Origin: Sphingopyxis macrogoltabida
Lineage (GTDB): Bacteria; Pseudomonadota; Alphaproteobacteria; Sphingomonadales; Sphingomonadaceae
NCBI RefSeq assembly: GCF_001314325.1
Contig: NZ_CP009429.1
Location: 1,736,501 to 1,800,500, forward strand
Direction: 5' to 3'
Length of the DNA stretch: 64,000 bases
Under the pieces are notes generated by a model. It worked only from the letters and a program-made list of their open reading frames with translations, did no database searches and was not told the DNA's origin. The position numbers were made by a program, and so were the translations under genes. Shown piece by piece: positions 18,531 to 30,592 of the stretch. Numbering within the stretch: position 1 is the stretch's first letter; each line of letters opens with the position of its first letter.

Positions 18531-19169
18531 TTACGCCGGGGCAAATTCTCCCGTCGCTTCGTCCATCACATGCAATATGCCGTCGCTGATCGCAAAAAAT
18601 GCGCCGCGCAGTTTCAGCGTACCGCGTTTTTCCTTCTCCTGAATACAGGGGAAAGTGCGGAGATTGTCTATGCTCACGCGCACAGCCGCCATTTCCATCG
18701 CGCGGCCTGCGGTGCGGTTGTCGAAATCGGGATATTCGGCGCGAATCCCGGCGCTCGCGTCGTCGAGCAGGGCGATCCAGTCGGCGATGAAGCCGCCGCG
18801 GCCCGGCTCGGCGCCCTCCATCGATTTGTGAAGCGCGGCGTGGCACCCGCCGCACAGACCGTGCCCCATCACGACGATTTCCTCGACCTTCAGGAACTGC
18901 ACTGCGAATTCGAGCGCGGCCGAGACGCCGTGGCGGCCCGGCGTCGTTTCGAACGGAGGCACCAGCGCCGCGACGTTGCGCACGACGAAGATTTCGCCGG
19001 GATTGGTATCGAAAATCTGCGACGGTTCGGATCGGCTGTCCGAACAGGCGATGACCATCACCTTGGGCGACTGGCCCTCTGCCAGCTGTTCCCAGCGCTC
19101 GCGTTGCTCCGCCCAACCGCCGTTACGGAAACGACGATATCCTTCGATCATGTCTGCAAAGTGAGTCAT
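18531..19169 (-). CDS. can: Beta-class carbonic anhydrase
   Basis: 212 residues. The enzyme interconverts CO2 and bicarbonate, supplying carboxylases such as acetyl-CoA carboxylase. The zinc and catalytic motif is present: C42-S-D44-S-R46, then H103 and C106 in GHGLCGGCH. The RNVAALV segment is also typical. Length fits the prokaryotic beta class. It is divergent from lipA, with the promoters of both within the 62 bases between them. Confidence 0.95.
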   Translation of the reverse strand: MTHFADMIEGYRRFRNGGWAEQRERWEQLAEGQSPKVMVIACSDSRSEPSQIFDTNPGEIFVVRNVAALVPPFETTPGRHGVSAALEFAVQFLKVEEIVVMGHGLCGGCHAALHKSMEGAEPGRGGFIADWIALLDDASAGIRAEYPDFDNRTAGRAMEMAAVRVSIDNLRTFPCIQEKEKRGTLKLRGAFFAISDGILHVMDEATGEFAPA

Positions 19170-19231
19170 GGACGCGCCTTAGCATAGGATGCGAGGTTGA
19201 GAAGAGGCGCGTGCACGACTATGTGGGCGAA

Positions 19232-20179
19232 ATGAACGCTCCCGCACAGCCCGTTTCCCCGGCGGCATCGACGCCCAGCCAGCGCAGCCGCAAGCCCGAC
19301 TGGATCCGCGTCAAGGCGCCGACCAGCCCCGGCTATGCCGAAACGCGCAAGCTGATGCGCGAACTGAACCTGCATACGGTGTGCGAGGAAGCAGCCTGCC
19401 CGAACATCGGCGAATGCTGGACCAAAAAGCATGCGACGGTGATGATCCTCGGCGACACCTGCACGCGGGCCTGCGCCTTTTGCAACGTCAAGACCGGCAT
19501 GCCGCGTCCCGTCGACCTGCTCGAGCCCGAGCATACCGCGATCGCCGCGGCGAAGATGGGGCTCAGCCACATCGTCATCACCTCGGTCGACCGTGACGAC
19601 CTGCCCGATGGCGGTGCGAGCCAGTTCGTCAAGGTGATCAACGCGCTGCGCCGCGAAACGCCGAAGACGACGATCGAGATCCTGACGCCCGATTTTCGCA
19701 ACAAGCCCGAAAGCGCGGTTGCGGCGATCGTCGACGCGCGGCCCGACGTTTATAACCACAATCTCGAAACCGTCCCCCGGCTTTATCCGACGATCCGTCC
19801 GGGCGCGCGCTATTATGCGTCGCTGCGCCTGCTCGAAAGCGTCAAGCGCCGCGATCCGTCGATCTTCACCAAGTCGGGGATCATGCTGGGCCTCGGCGAG
19901 GAACGGATGGAGGTCCATCAAGTGATGGACGACATGCGCAGCGCCGACATCGACTTCATGACGATGGGGCAATATCTGCAACCGACGCCGCGGCACGCCA
20001 AGGTGATCGACTTCGTGACGCCGCAGGCGTTCGATTCCTATGCCCAGATCGCGCGCGCCAAGGGCTTTCTGCAGGTCGCGTCGTCGCCGCTCACCCGGTC
20101 AAGCTATCATGCCGGCGACGATTTCGAGCGCATGCGCGCCGCGCGCGAGGCGCAACTGGCGCGCGCCAGGGCGGACTGA
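19232..20179 (+). CDS. lipA: Lipoyl synthase
   Basis: 315 residues from [10 protein letters not shown]; a GTG seven codons upstream (19211) is an alternative start. LipA is a radical SAM enzyme that inserts two sulfur atoms into octanoyl groups on lipoyl domains. Both iron-sulfur clusters are visible: the auxiliary cluster C51, C56, C62 ([12 protein letters not shown]) and the radical SAM cluster C77, C81, C84 (CTRACAFC). The C-terminal [11 protein letters not shown] carries the serine that ligates the auxiliary cluster. Confidence 0.96.
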   Translation: MNAPAQPVSPAASTPSQRSRKPDWIRVKAPTSPGYAETRKLMRELNLHTVCEEAACPNIGECWTKKHATVMILGDTCTRACAFCNVKTGMPRPVDLLEPEHTAIAAAKMGLSHIVITSVDRDDLPDGGASQFVKVINALRRETPKTTIEILTPDFRNKPESAVAAIVDARPDVYNHNLETVPRLYPTIRPGARYYASLRLLESVKRRDPSIFTKSGIMLGLGEERMEVHQVMDDMRSADIDFMTMGQYLQPTPRHAKVIDFVTPQAFDSYAQIARAKGFLQVASSPLTRSSYHAGDDFERMRAAREAQLARARAD

Positions 20180-20186
20180 CGCCGCG

Positions 20187-20627
20187 TTGCCGAGGCACCA
20201 CGAAAGCCGCGTCCTGCCGTACAGCGCAGAACAGATGTTCGCGATGGTCAGCGACATCGCGCATTATCCCGATTTCCTGCCGTGGGTGATCGCGCTCCGC
20301 ATCCGCAGCGAAAGCGAGGAGGAGGCGGTCGCCGACATGATCGTCGGCTTCAAGGGATTGCGCGAAAGTTTTTCGTGCCGTGTCCACAAGCAGCGGCCGA
20401 GCGACGTGTCGGTCAGCTATATCGACGGGCCGATGCGCCATCTCAGCAACGAATGGCATTTCGAACCGACCGAAGAGGGCTGCTGCCGCGTCGATTTCAT
20501 GGTCGATTTCTCGTTCCGCAGCCGGGTTTTCGAAACGCTGGCAGGCCAGATGTTCGACAAGGCGCTGCGCAAGATGATCGCGGCGTTCGAAGCGCGCGCC
20601 GACGAGCTTTACGGGGTAGCCGCGTGA
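20187..20627 (+). CDS. COQ10/RatA-like START-domain protein
   Basis: 146 residues from a TTG start seven bases after lipA. The protein is a single START-fold polyketide cyclase-like domain: YSAEQMFAMVSDIAHYPDFLPW at its start, written in part here, and the amphipathic C-terminal helix FDKALRKMIAAFEARA. Members include the yeast coenzyme Q chaperone COQ10 and E. coli RatA. In alphaproteobacteria the gene is usually next to lipA, and a ubiquinone-binding role is the likelier reading. The TTG start is inferred from family length. Confidence 0.85.
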   Translation: MPRHHESRVLPYSAEQMFAMVSDIAHYPDFLPWVIALRIRSESEEEAVADMIVGFKGLRESFSCRVHKQRPSDVSVSYIDGPMRHLSNEWHFEPTEEGCCRVDFMVDFSFRSRVFETLAGQMFDKALRKMIAAFEARADELYGVAA

Positions 20628-20629
20628 GA

Positions 20630-20806
20630 ATGCCCAAGCGCTTTTCGGGAGCTATAGGCCTGTTGGCCGGCGCTCTCGTCGTTGTCCTGCTTTTCGGAGC
20701 AACACTGAAAAATGTCGCGCCCGTTCTTGCCGCGGCATCGCTCCTGATCGGCTATTCATTGATCGAATTGTTGATCGAGCGCAGCAAACGGAAGCGGAAC
20801 GGCTAG
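20630..20806 (+). CDS. Small inner membrane protein
   Basis: 58 residues (MPKRFSGAIG...) with two hydrophobic helices (about residues 7-24 and 29-46) and a basic tail RSKRKRNG. The ATG is two bases after the preceding stop; an overlapping GTG at 20624 is an alternative. Co-transcribed with lipA and the START-domain gene. No family recognised. Confidence 0.6.
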   Translation: MPKRFSGAIGLLAGALVVVLLFGATLKNVAPVLAAASLLIGYSLIELLIERSKRKRNG

Positions 20807-20828
20807 GCCCTTCCCGAGCTTATATGTT

Positions 20829-21386
20829 TTACTCTGCCGGCAGGGTGATATCCTCCGACGGCCGCAGCGCATCCTTGCCGGGCTGAAGCAGTTCGAGCGC
20901 GAACATCGTCGCGTGATGGCGAATGCCTGCGCGGTCGCCGCCTTCGAAGAAGACGCGCTGGGTGAAATAATCGTCGGGATCCTGTCCGCGCACCGCGCGC
21001 GCGAAAACAACGGTTCCCACCGGCTTCTTTTCCGAACCGCCGCCGGGCCCCGCGATCCCGGTGATTGCGACCGCGACATCGGCGTCGCTGTTCGCCAGCG
21101 CGCCGGCGGCCATCGCCCACGCCGTCGCGAGCGACACTTCGCCGAAGGTTTCGAGGATTTCGCTGCTGACGTCGAGCTGGCGCTTCTTCGCTTCGCCCGA
21201 ATAGGTGACGAAACCGGCGCTGAACACGTCCGAGCTGCCGGCGATGTCGGTCAGCGCGACCGCGACCATGCCGCCGGTGCAGCTTTCGGCGACCGCGATC
21301 TTGCGGCCGGCGGCGCGATTTTCGGCCAGCACGTCGGCGGCAAGCGCGTCGCGCGCGGCAAGGCGCGTTTCAAAGTCGGACGGCAC
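20829..21386 (-). CDS. CinA-family nicotinamide-nucleotide amidohydrolase (PncC type)
   Basis: 185 residues forming only the CinA C-terminal domain. PncC deamidates nicotinamide mononucleotide to nicotinic acid mononucleotide in NAD recycling. The active-site segment AESCTGGMVA and the glycine-rich AITGIAGPGGGSEKKPVGTV are both typical. It lies four bases after ispDF on the same strand, a neighbourhood common in sphingomonads and rhizobia. Confidence 0.9.
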   Translation of the reverse strand: MPSDFETRLAARDALAADVLAENRAAGRKIAVAESCTGGMVAVALTDIAGSSDVFSAGFVTYSGEAKKRQLDVSSEILETFGEVSLATAWAMAAGALANSDADVAVAITGIAGPGGGSEKKPVGTVVFARAVRGQDPDDYFTQRVFFEGGDRAGIRHHATMFALELLQPGKDALRPSEDITLPAE

Positions 21387-21390
21387 GGGG

Positions 21391-22572
21391 TCAATTCTCC
21401 GGAAGTTGCAGGGTAGCGACGGCCTGGGCCGCGATCCCCTCGCGGCGGCCGGTGAAGCCCAGCCGCTCGGTCGTTGTCGCCTTCACACTAACCCGCACGG
21501 GGGAAATCGCAAGGATTTCGGCGATGCGTTCGCGGATCGCGGTGCGGTGCGGTCCGATTTTCGGCGCTTCGGCGATGATCGTCAGGTCGATATGGCCGAT
21601 CCGTCCGCCGCGTGCCGCGATACGTTCGGCCGCGAAGGACAGGAAGCGGTGCGATGCCGCGCCGCGCCATTGCGGATCGCTGGGCGGGAAATGATCGCCG
21701 ATGTCGCCTTCGCCGAGCGCGCCGAGCAGCGCGTCGGTCAGCGCATGAAGTGCGACGTCGGCATCGCTATGGCCTTCAAGTCCATGACTATGCTCGATTT
21801 CCAGTCCGCCGATCCACAGCGGCTTGTCGGCAACCAGGCGGTGCACGTCATAACCCATGCCCACCGCGGTCTGCATCATGACGCTGCTCCCCAATAGTCC
21901 CGACAGGATCGCCATATCGTCGGCATATGTCAGTTTGTGGAGCCTGGCATCGCCCTCGACCACAGCGACGGCGACGCCAAGCCGCCGTACGAGCTGCGCA
22001 TCGTCGGTCGCCGAACCGTCGCGCGCGGCGGCATGCGCGCGGCGCAATGTCCCCAAATGAAACGCCTGCGGTGTCTGCACCCGCGCCAGCGCGCCGCGGT
22101 CGACGACCGCGCCCGCTTCGCCATCCGCCTGTTCGACGAGGGTATCGGGGACGGGCAGCGTCGGAATGGCTGCCTTGGCGCCATCCTTTAGCGCATCGAG
22201 CAGCCGGCCGATCACGGCCGCCGACACACCGGGCCGCGCGGCATCGTGCACCAGTACCAACGCGTCATCGTCCCGGTCGGCGAGGACCGCGAGGGCATTG
22301 GCCACCGAATCCTGCCTTTCCGTGCCCGGCACGGCGGTTTCCCACCCCGCCGGGAGCGGCCCGATCGCCGCAGCGACGTCTTCGCTTGCGACCAGCACGC
22401 CCGCCGCAATCGCTTCATGCGCCGCCAAGGCGTCGAGGCTCCAGCGCAGCACCGGCTTGCCCGCCAGCTCCGCGAGTTGTTTCGGCAATTCGAATCCCGC
22501 GCGCTTTCCCAGACCGCCGGCCAGCAGAACGGCTACGGCGTGCGGGGCAGGGGAGGATGCGGACTCGCTCAT
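21391..22572 (-). CDS. ispDF: Bifunctional IspD/IspF enzyme of isoprenoid synthesis
   Basis: 393 residues from MSESASSPAP. The first half (about residues 1-230) is the cytidylyltransferase IspD, with the nucleotide loop LLAGGLGKRAG and VLVHDAARP. The second half is the 2C-methyl-D-erythritol 2,4-cyclodiphosphate synthase IspF, with the metal-binding GYDVHRL, GHSDADVALHALTDALLGAL (shown within 20 residues) and KATTTERLGFTGR. Fusion of these two MEP-pathway enzymes is frequent in alphaproteobacteria. The frame opens eight codons earlier; this start is chosen from family comparison. Confidence 0.95.
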   Translation of the reverse strand: MSESASSPAPHAVAVLLAGGLGKRAGFELPKQLAELAGKPVLRWSLDALAAHEAIAAGVLVASEDVAAAIGPLPAGWETAVPGTERQDSVANALAVLADRDDDALVLVHDAARPGVSAAVIGRLLDALKDGAKAAIPTLPVPDTLVEQADGEAGAVVDRGALARVQTPQAFHLGTLRRAHAAARDGSATDDAQLVRRLGVAVAVVEGDARLHKLTYADDMAILSGLLGSSVMMQTAVGMGYDVHRLVADKPLWIGGLEIEHSHGLEGHSDADVALHALTDALLGALGEGDIGDHFPPSDPQWRGAASHRFLSFAAERIAARGGRIGHIDLTIIAEAPKIGPHRTAIRERIAEILAISPVRVSVKATTTERLGFTGRREGIAAQAVATLQLPEN

Positions 22573-22668
22573 CGCCCGCGCGGTTAGCGCAGCCACGCCT
22601 TGCAGGAAAGCGGCTTAGCGTGTAGGGGCGTGCTCAATTTTTAGGCAATTCGACGAAAGCTCCCCGCC

Positions 22669-23667
22669 ATGGCGCCGCTCCGGCCCATCCAGATCGGCAA
22701 CATCACCATCGCGGATCCCGTGATCCTCGCGCCGATGACGGGCGTCTCCGACCTGCCGTTCCGCAAGCTCGTCCGCTATTATGGCTCGGGGCTCAACGTC
22801 ACCGAGATGATCGCGAGCCAGGCTGCGATCCGCGAAACGCGCCAGTCGATCCAGAAAGCCGCATGGGACCCGATCGAGGAGCCGGTGTCGATGCAGCTCG
22901 TCGGCTGCACCCCCTATGAAATGGGCGAGGCGGCGAAGCTCAACGAGGATCGCGGCGCCGCGATTATCGACATCAACATGGGCTGCCCGGTCCGCAAGGT
23001 CACCAACGGCGATGCGGGTTCGGCATTGATGCGCGACCTGAAACTCGCCGCCGCCCTTATCGACAGCTGCGTGAAAGCGGTGTCGGTCCCGGTTACGGTC
23101 AAGATGCGCATGGGCTGGTGCCACGATAGCCTGAACGCCCCCGAACTCGCCCATATCGCCGAGGACCTCGGCGCCAAGCTGGTGACGGTTCATGGCCGGA
23201 CACGGAACCAGATGTACCGCGGCGAAGCCGACTGGCGTTTCGTCCGCACGGTCAAGGATGCGGTATCGATCCCCGTCATCGTCAACGGCGACATCTGCTC
23301 GTCCGACGATGCGAAGGCCGCGCTCGCGCAGAGCGGGGCCGATGGCGTCATGATCGGCCGCGGCGCTTATGGCCGGCCCTGGCTGCTCGGACAGGTGATG
23401 GCGGCGCTGCGCGGCGAAGCCGAGCGGCCCGATCCGGGTATCGACGAACAATATGACGTCATTACATCGCATTACCGTGCGATGATCGACCATTATGGCG
23501 AGATGACCGGGGTCAATATGGCGCGCAAGCACCTTGGCTGGTACGTCAAGGGACTGCACGGCTCGGCCGAGTTCCGCAACAAGGTCAACCAGATCCCCGA
23601 CAGCAAGGGCGTGCTCGACGCGCTCGAAGCCTTCTACGGGCCGCATTTGACCCGGGCCGCCGCGTGA
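22669..23667 (+). CDS. dusB: tRNA dihydrouridine synthase DusB
   Basis: 332 residues. DusB reduces uridines in the D-loop of tRNAs using FMN and NADPH. Seen are [12 protein letters not shown] at the N terminus, the [12 protein letters not shown] motif, the catalytic-loop KMRMGW, and the FMN phosphate site ([23 protein letters not shown]). It heads the dusB-ntrB-ntrC-ntrY-ntrX cluster, the usual alphaproteobacterial arrangement, and its stop overlaps ntrB. Confidence 0.95.
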   Translation: MAPLRPIQIGNITIADPVILAPMTGVSDLPFRKLVRYYGSGLNVTEMIASQAAIRETRQSIQKAAWDPIEEPVSMQLVGCTPYEMGEAAKLNEDRGAAIIDINMGCPVRKVTNGDAGSALMRDLKLAAALIDSCVKAVSVPVTVKMRMGWCHDSLNAPELAHIAEDLGAKLVTVHGRTRNQMYRGEADWRFVRTVKDAVSIPVIVNGDICSSDDAKAALAQSGADGVMIGRGAYGRPWLLGQVMAALRGEAERPDPGIDEQYDVITSHYRAMIDHYGEMTGVNMARKHLGWYVKGLHGSAEFRNKVNQIPDSKGVLDALEAFYGPHLTRAAA

Positions 23668-24757
23668 GCGCGCTCACGTCGAGCATCCCGACCTTCGATC
23701 ACGACGAGCTGATCCAGTCGCACCCGATCGCGACGCTGATGATCGACAAGGGCGGAGTAATCCTGTTCGTCAACGCCGCCGCCGAGCAGCTTTGCAACGT
23801 CAGCCGGGCCGCGATGGTCGGCCGCGTCGTCTATGACGTCATTCGCATGGACCGCAGCTATCGTCAGCGGATGAACGATCCCGGCTACTCGGCACTGTTC
23901 GCGCACCGCGCCGAAATCTCGGTCGGCGCCCGCCGTTCGATCTTCGTCGACATGCAGATGGTGTCCTATGGCCAGAGCGGCCACCGCATCCTCGCGCTGG
24001 TGCCGTCGCAGAATGAGGCCGAGCTGATGGGCGGCGCGATCGGGCGCTCGGGACGCGCCGCCGGCGCCGCGGCATCGATGCTGGCGCACGAGATCAAGAA
24101 CCCGCTCGCCGGCATCAAGGGGGCGGCGCAACTGCTGGCGCGCAAGACCGATATAGGAGGGGAGCGTTTCACGACGCTGATCTGCGCCGAGGTCGACCGC
24201 ATCACCACGCTGATCGACCAGATGGAGCATTTTTCGCGCGGTCAGCCGATCGCCTGTTCGGCGATCAACCTCTATCAGGCGATTCATCAGGCGATGGAGG
24301 CGGTGCGCGCGCGGCAATTGCCCGATATCCGCTTCTTCGAGGACTTCGATCCGTCGCTGCCGCTGGTGCTGGGCAACCATGACGCCATGGTGCAGATATT
24401 GCTCAACCTCGTCACCAACGGCTGCGAGGCGCTGAGCGGCCAGCGGGACGGCACGGTGCGCATCGCGACCGCCTATCGTCACGGCCTGTCGATCGACAAT
24501 GGCGACGGGCGCGGCCGCATCGCGCTGCCGATCGAGGTCAGCGTCAGCGACAATGGCCCGGGCGTCCCCGCCGAGATTCGCGGCGACCTGTTCGATCCCT
24601 TCGTCACTACCAAGCGCGAGGGGCGCGGTCTCGGCCTTGCGCTCGTCGCCAAGCTGGCGCGCGATATGGGCGGCACGGTCCAGCATATGCGCGACGGCGA
24701 ATGGACGCGCTTCCGCATCCACTTGCCTGCCGCGCCGGCGGGGAAGGGGGGCGCCCG

Positions 24758-24761
<4 letters not shown>
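23664..24761 (+). CDS. ntrB: Nitrogen regulation sensor histidine kinase NtrB
   Basis: 365 residues from a GTG overlapping the dusB stop. NtrB phosphorylates NtrC under nitrogen limitation and is controlled by PII. An N-terminal PAS domain (about residues 10-115, [21 protein letters not shown] in part) leads to the H-box with H142 ([12 protein letters not shown]), the N-box LVTNGCEAL, and the G-boxes DNGPGVP and GRGLGLALV. There are no transmembrane segments, so it is cytoplasmic. Confidence 0.94.
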
Positions 24762-26176
<1,415 letters not shown>

Positions 26177-26279
26177 TCCGCTCCGCGCTCGGTTCGACCG
26201 GGCAGAAATCGGGCCGATCGAACCGCAAAACGCACTTTGTGTGTTTTCTATGCAACAGGTTTGTCGTAACGCAGCAACA

Positions 26280-28586
26280 ATGGCGCAACTCGCTCCCCCC
26301 GCCAATGACATCGATTCGGGCGTGGACGACGCACGGGCGAACGACTGGCAGTTTGCGGCGCCCGAATATTACACGCTCGGCATCATGATCAGCGTCGCGA
26401 TCGCGACCTATATCTTCGTTACCGGCGACAGTCAGAGCCAGCGGCTGCTGACTCCCGCGATTGTCGCCGCGATCATGGTCGCCAACCTTGTGCCCGCGAT
26501 GGCGCTGATCGTGCTGATCGGCAGCCGCGTCGCGCGGGCGCGCGCCGTGCGGTCGATGGCGGGCGGGAATGGCCGCCTCCACGTCCGCCTCGTCGCGCTT
26601 TTCTCGCTGCTCGCGGCAACTCCGACGCTGCTCGTCGTCATTTTCGCCTCGCTGCTGTTCCAGTTCGGCGTCGACTTCTGGTTTTCGGACAAATCGCGCG
26701 GCATGTTCGAGAATGCGGCAAACCTGGCCGAGGGCTATTATCAGGAAAACCAGCGCGAGGTGGGAGCGAACACCGCGAAAATGGCTGAGGATCTCGGCCG
26801 TATCCTGACGCGCCTGAAGATCGATGACCCTGATTTCTCCAACTATTACTTTCAACAAGTCGTTGTTCGCAGCCTCAACGAATCAGCGATCATCGAGATC
26901 GGCGCCGATGACGTTGCGCGTACCGCGGCAGCGATCAATCCCGACAATCGAGCGGCTGAAAACCGTCTGTCGAAGATGATGGTGAGCCGCCTCAATGCTG
27001 GTGAAGATGTGGTCGTCGTCCGCCAGCCCGACCGGATCGAGGCGGCGACACGGCTGCCCGGGACGGAACGCGCCTATCTCTACGCCTCGCGCGATTTCAA
27101 CGTGCCCGGTTTCCAGCAGTCGGTGCGCGCCGGCAATGTGCTCGCCGACTATAATGCGCTGTTCAAGCGCTCGCAGCTTTTGCAGTTGCAGTTCAACGGC
27201 GCGCTGTTCCTCGGTGCGCTGTTGCTCTTGGCGCTGGCGGTGGTCGCGGCGATCGTCGTCGCCGACCGTATCGTCCGCCCCCTCGGAACGCTGGTCGGGG
27301 CGACGCGCACCGCGGCCGATGGCGATCTTTCGGTGCGGGTGACGCCCCCGGCGCGCGACGACGAAATTTCGGTGCTGACGCGGGCTTTCAACCGCATGAC
27401 CGAGCAGCTCGAAGGTCAGACCGGCGCGCTCGTCAGCGTCAATGAGCAACTCGAGGCCCGCCGCAGCTTCATCGAAGCGGTGCTCAGCGGCGTGTCGTCG
27501 GCGGTGGTATCGGTCGATGCCGACCATCGCATCCTGCTCGCTAATGCCGCGGCCGAGCGGTTGATCTGCCAGTCGAGCGACTGCCTGACGGGTCGCAATC
27601 TCGCCGAGGTTGCGCCTGAACTCGCCGAGCTGCTCGCCAGCGACGAGCGCGAGGCGATCGTTCAGCACGCGCGGAAGGATGCCGAACCGGCCACGCTCGC
27701 CGCGAAGGCGGTGGCGCAGGGCGACGGATTCGTACTGAGTTTCGAGGATATCACCCAGCAATTGCTCGATCAGCGCCGCGCGGCCTGGTCCGACGTCGCG
27801 CGGCGCATTGCGCATGAGATCAAGAATCCGCTCACCCCGATCCAGCTCGCGGCGGAGCGTCTCCAGCGCCGGTTCGGCGACAAGGTCGAAGGCGACAGCG
27901 CCACCTTCCGCAAGCTGACCGATACGGTGATCCGCCAGGTCCATGACATGCGGCGCATGGTCGACGAGTTTTCCAGCTTCGCACGCATGCCGAAGCCGAC
28001 TTTCGGGGTCGAGGATATCCGCGACATCCTCCGCCAGGCGGTTTTCCTGTTCGAGGTCGCCAAACCCGAAATTGCCTTCACGATCAAGACGGCGGACGAA
28101 ATCGAGCCGCTCGTTTGCGACCGCCGCCTGCTCTCGCAGGCGCTCACCAATATCGTCAAAAATGCCGTCGAAGCGATTGAAGAAAAACCGAAAGATGCCG
28201 AAGCCAACCCGGTCGGCCATATTCTCGCCGAACTCGAAGCGGGCGCCCGCGATTCGCTGATCATCCGCATTTGCGACGACGGGATAGGGCTCCCCGAAGC
28301 CCGCGAGGCGATCGCCGAACCCTATATGACGACGCGGCAGGGCGGAACGGGCCTCGGTCTCGCGATCGTCAAGAAGATCGTCGAGCAACATTATGGCGAG
28401 CTGGAATTTTCGGACAATCCGGCGGGGCAAGGCGCGTGCGTGACGCTGACCCTGCATCCCGACCGGTTGCGCGCGCTTGCGGACCGGGGGGTCGGCAAGG
28501 GCGGCGAGGGGACAGTGATAGGGCAGGCAGAATCGGTACCGGGGCGGGTACGGCACCGGCAGGACAGAGAAGAACATGGCGCTTGA
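26280..28586 (+). CDS. ntrY: Sensor histidine kinase NtrY
   Basis: 768 residues from MAQLAPPANDID; an ATG at 26250 is also possible. The membrane part has four hydrophobic segments, three near the N terminus and one at about residues 300-325 after a periplasmic region. It is followed by a HAMP domain (DRIVRPLGTLVGATRTAADGD, in part), a PAS domain (residues about 400-500) and the kinase core with H-box [18 protein letters not shown]-box TNIVKNAVEAIE, and G-boxes CDDGIGLPE and GGTGLGLAIV. NtrY pairs with NtrX in nitrogen, redox and envelope control. It starts 103 bases after ntrC and overlaps ntrX by 11 bases. Confidence 0.94.
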   Translation: MAQLAPPANDIDSGVDDARANDWQFAAPEYYTLGIMISVAIATYIFVTGDSQSQRLLTPAIVAAIMVANLVPAMALIVLIGSRVARARAVRSMAGGNGRLHVRLVALFSLLAATPTLLVVIFASLLFQFGVDFWFSDKSRGMFENAANLAEGYYQENQREVGANTAKMAEDLGRILTRLKIDDPDFSNYYFQQVVVRSLNESAIIEIGADDVARTAAAINPDNRAAENRLSKMMVSRLNAGEDVVVVRQPDRIEAATRLPGTERAYLYASRDFNVPGFQQSVRAGNVLADYNALFKRSQLLQLQFNGALFLGALLLLALAVVAAIVVADRIVRPLGTLVGATRTAADGDLSVRVTPPARDDEISVLTRAFNRMTEQLEGQTGALVSVNEQLEARRSFIEAVLSGVSSAVVSVDADHRILLANAAAERLICQSSDCLTGRNLAEVAPELAELLASDEREAIVQHARKDAEPATLAAKAVAQGDGFVLSFEDITQQLLDQRRAAWSDVARRIAHEIKNPLTPIQLAAERLQRRFGDKVEGDSATFRKLTDTVIRQVHDMRRMVDEFSSFARMPKPTFGVEDIRDILRQAVFLFEVAKPEIAFTIKTADEIEPLVCDRRLLSQALTNIVKNAVEAIEEKPKDAEANPVGHILAELEAGARDSLIIRICDDGIGLPEAREAIAEPYMTTRQGGTGLGLAIVKKIVEQHYGELEFSDNPAGQGACVTLTLHPDRLRALADRGVGKGGEGTVIGQAESVPGRVRHRQDREEHGA

Positions 28587-29955
28587 TATTCTGATCGTCG
28601 ACGATGAGCGCGACATTTGCGACCTGGTCGCCGGCGTCATGGAGGACGAAGGCTATGAAGCGCGCACCGCGTCCGACAGCGACGCGGCGCTGGAGGCGAT
28701 CCGCCAGCGGCGGCCGTCGCTCGCGCTGATCGATGTCTGGTTACAGGGCTCGCGGCTCGACGGGTTGGGGCTGGTCGAGGCGATCAAGGCGTTCGACCCG
28801 ACGTTGCCGATCATCGTCATTTCGGGCCATGGCGGGCTCGATACCGCGGTCGCGGCGATCCGCCGCGGCGCCTTCGACTTCATCGAAAAGCCGTTCGAGG
28901 CCGAGCGGCTGCTCCATCTCGTCGCGCGCGCGACCGAGAACGAGCGGCTGAAATTCGAATATGAGCAGCTTCGCGAAAAGGCGGGTCCCGCCGACGAACT
29001 GACCGGCACCAGCGCCGCGATCAACAATGTCCGCGCCACGCTGAAGCGCGTCGCCGGTACCGGCAGCCGGGTGCTGATCACTGGCGCGCCGGGCGTCGGC
29101 AAGGAAGTCGCATCCCGCGTGCTCCATGGTTGGAGCGGCCGGCACAACGCGCCGTTCCGCGTCATCTCTTCGGCGCGAATGGATCCCGAGACGGTCGAGA
29201 TCGAGCTCTTCGGTTCCGAATCCGACGACGGATCGATCCGCGTCGGCCTGCTCGAACAGGCGCATGGCGGCACATTGTTCCTCGACGAGGTCGCCGACAT
29301 GCCGCTGACGACGCAGGGCAAGATTTTGCGCGTGCTGACCGACCAGAGTTTCACGCGCGTCGGCGGGCGAACGATGATCCGCGTCGATGTCCGGATTATT
29401 TCGGGTTCGGCGCGCGACCTGATGGCCGAAATCGCCGAAAACAGGTTTCGAGAAGATCTTTATTACCGCCTGAATGTCGTGCCGGTGCATATTCCGCCGC
29501 TGCGCGAACGGCGCGACGACATCGCCAGCCTTTGCGACCATTTCGTTCGCCGCTACGCCGCCGACCGCCGTGTCCCGCCGCCGGAAATCAGCGCCGAAGC
29601 GATGGCGGCGCTGCAGGCGCACGACTGGCCGGGCAACGTCCGCGAACTGCGCAACGTCATCGAACGCGTGATGATCCTTGCTCCCAGCGACCGGCTCGCA
29701 CGGATCGACGCCGACATGTTGCCCGCCGAGCTGGTGCGCGGCGGCGCCGATATTCTGCCGAACAGCGAATCGATCACCGCCATTCCGCTCAAGGAAGCCC
29801 GCGAGAATTTCGAACGCGAATATCTGCGTATCCAGATCAACCGTTTTTCGGGCAATATCTCACGTACCGCAACCTTCATCGGGATGGAGCGTTCGGCATT
29901 GCACCGCAAACTGAAGCTGTTGGGATTGAGCGACAATAGCGATGGCGAAGGGTAA
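28576..29955 (+). CDS. ntrX: Response regulator NtrX, AAA+ domain without the GAFTGA loop
   Basis: 459 residues. Receiver domain with D53 (LIDVWLQGS), AAA+ domain with Walker A GAPGVGKE and Walker [11 protein letters not shown], and a C-terminal Fis-type helix-turn-helix ([19 protein letters not shown]). Where NtrC has KGAFTGA, NtrX here reads [17 protein letters not shown], so the sigma-54 contact loop is missing. That fits the known behaviour of NtrX in several alphaproteobacteria, which acts with sigma-70-type polymerase. Overlaps ntrY by 11 bases. Confidence 0.93.
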   Translation: MALDILIVDDERDICDLVAGVMEDEGYEARTASDSDAALEAIRQRRPSLALIDVWLQGSRLDGLGLVEAIKAFDPTLPIIVISGHGGLDTAVAAIRRGAFDFIEKPFEAERLLHLVARATENERLKFEYEQLREKAGPADELTGTSAAINNVRATLKRVAGTGSRVLITGAPGVGKEVASRVLHGWSGRHNAPFRVISSARMDPETVEIELFGSESDDGSIRVGLLEQAHGGTLFLDEVADMPLTTQGKILRVLTDQSFTRVGGRTMIRVDVRIISGSARDLMAEIAENRFREDLYYRLNVVPVHIPPLRERRDDIASLCDHFVRRYAADRRVPPPEISAEAMAALQAHDWPGNVRELRNVIERVMILAPSDRLARIDADMLPAELVRGGADILPNSESITAIPLKEARENFEREYLRIQINRFSGNISRTATFIGMERSALHRKLKLLGLSDNSDGEG

Positions 29956-30074
29956 GGGGCTTTGACGTAGACCTGCGGCGCGCTATGCCGCATATTGCGT
30001 GTGCGAAGAAGGTCAAAGATGCCGGCTGTGCCGACATCGCACCGCGGTTATACCGCCAAGAACAGGAGGCCAAT

Positions 30075-30572
30075 GTGTCCGATAAGAATCAGAATCTCCA
30101 GGATCTTTTCCTCAACGCCCTGCGCCGCAGCAAGACTCCGGTCACGATGTTCCTCGTCAAGGGCGTCAAGTTGCAGGGAATCATCACCTGGTTCGACAAT
30201 TTTTCGCTCCTTCTCCGCCGCGACGGACAGTCGCAGCTCGTCTACAAGCACGCCATCTCGACGGTCATGCCCTCGCATGACTTCGATCTCTCGCTCCTCG
30301 GCGACAATCTGCGCGATGCGCCCGCCAGCAAGGGCAAGGCCTTGCAGGATGTTTTCCTGAACGCGGTGCGGCGTTCGGACGAGTCGGTGACGATGTTCCT
30401 CGTCAACGGGGTGATGCTGCAGGGCGATATCGTCGCCTTCGACCTGTTCTGCATGCTGCTCGAACGCGAGCGGCAGGTGCAGCTTGTCTACAAGCACGCC
30501 ATTTCGACCGTCCAGCCGAACGGGCCGATCAACCTGACCGACAACGGCGACGACGACGCGGGCGGCGCCTGA
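30075..30572 (+). CDS. hfq: RNA chaperone Hfq with two tandem Sm domains
   Basis: 165 residues from a GTG behind AGGAGG. Two complete Hfq (bacterial Sm) domains lie in one chain: residues about 7-66 ([12 protein letters not shown] ... [10 protein letters not shown] ... [10 protein letters not shown]) and about 88-147 ([12 protein letters not shown] ... [10 protein letters not shown] ... [10 protein letters not shown]). Both keep the Sm2 YKHAISTV motif that builds the proximal RNA site. They are joined by a linker of about 20 residues and end in an acidic tail. Normal Hfq is a hexamer of one-domain chains; here three chains could make a ring. The place between ntrX and hflX is standard for hfq. 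Confidence 0.95.
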   Translation: MSDKNQNLQDLFLNALRRSKTPVTMFLVKGVKLQGIITWFDNFSLLLRRDGQSQLVYKHAISTVMPSHDFDLSLLGDNLRDAPASKGKALQDVFLNAVRRSDESVTMFLVNGVMLQGDIVAFDLFCMLLERERQVQLVYKHAISTVQPNGPINLTDNGDDDAGGA

Positions 30573-30592
30573 TCGATCGCCCGAACGCTCCG

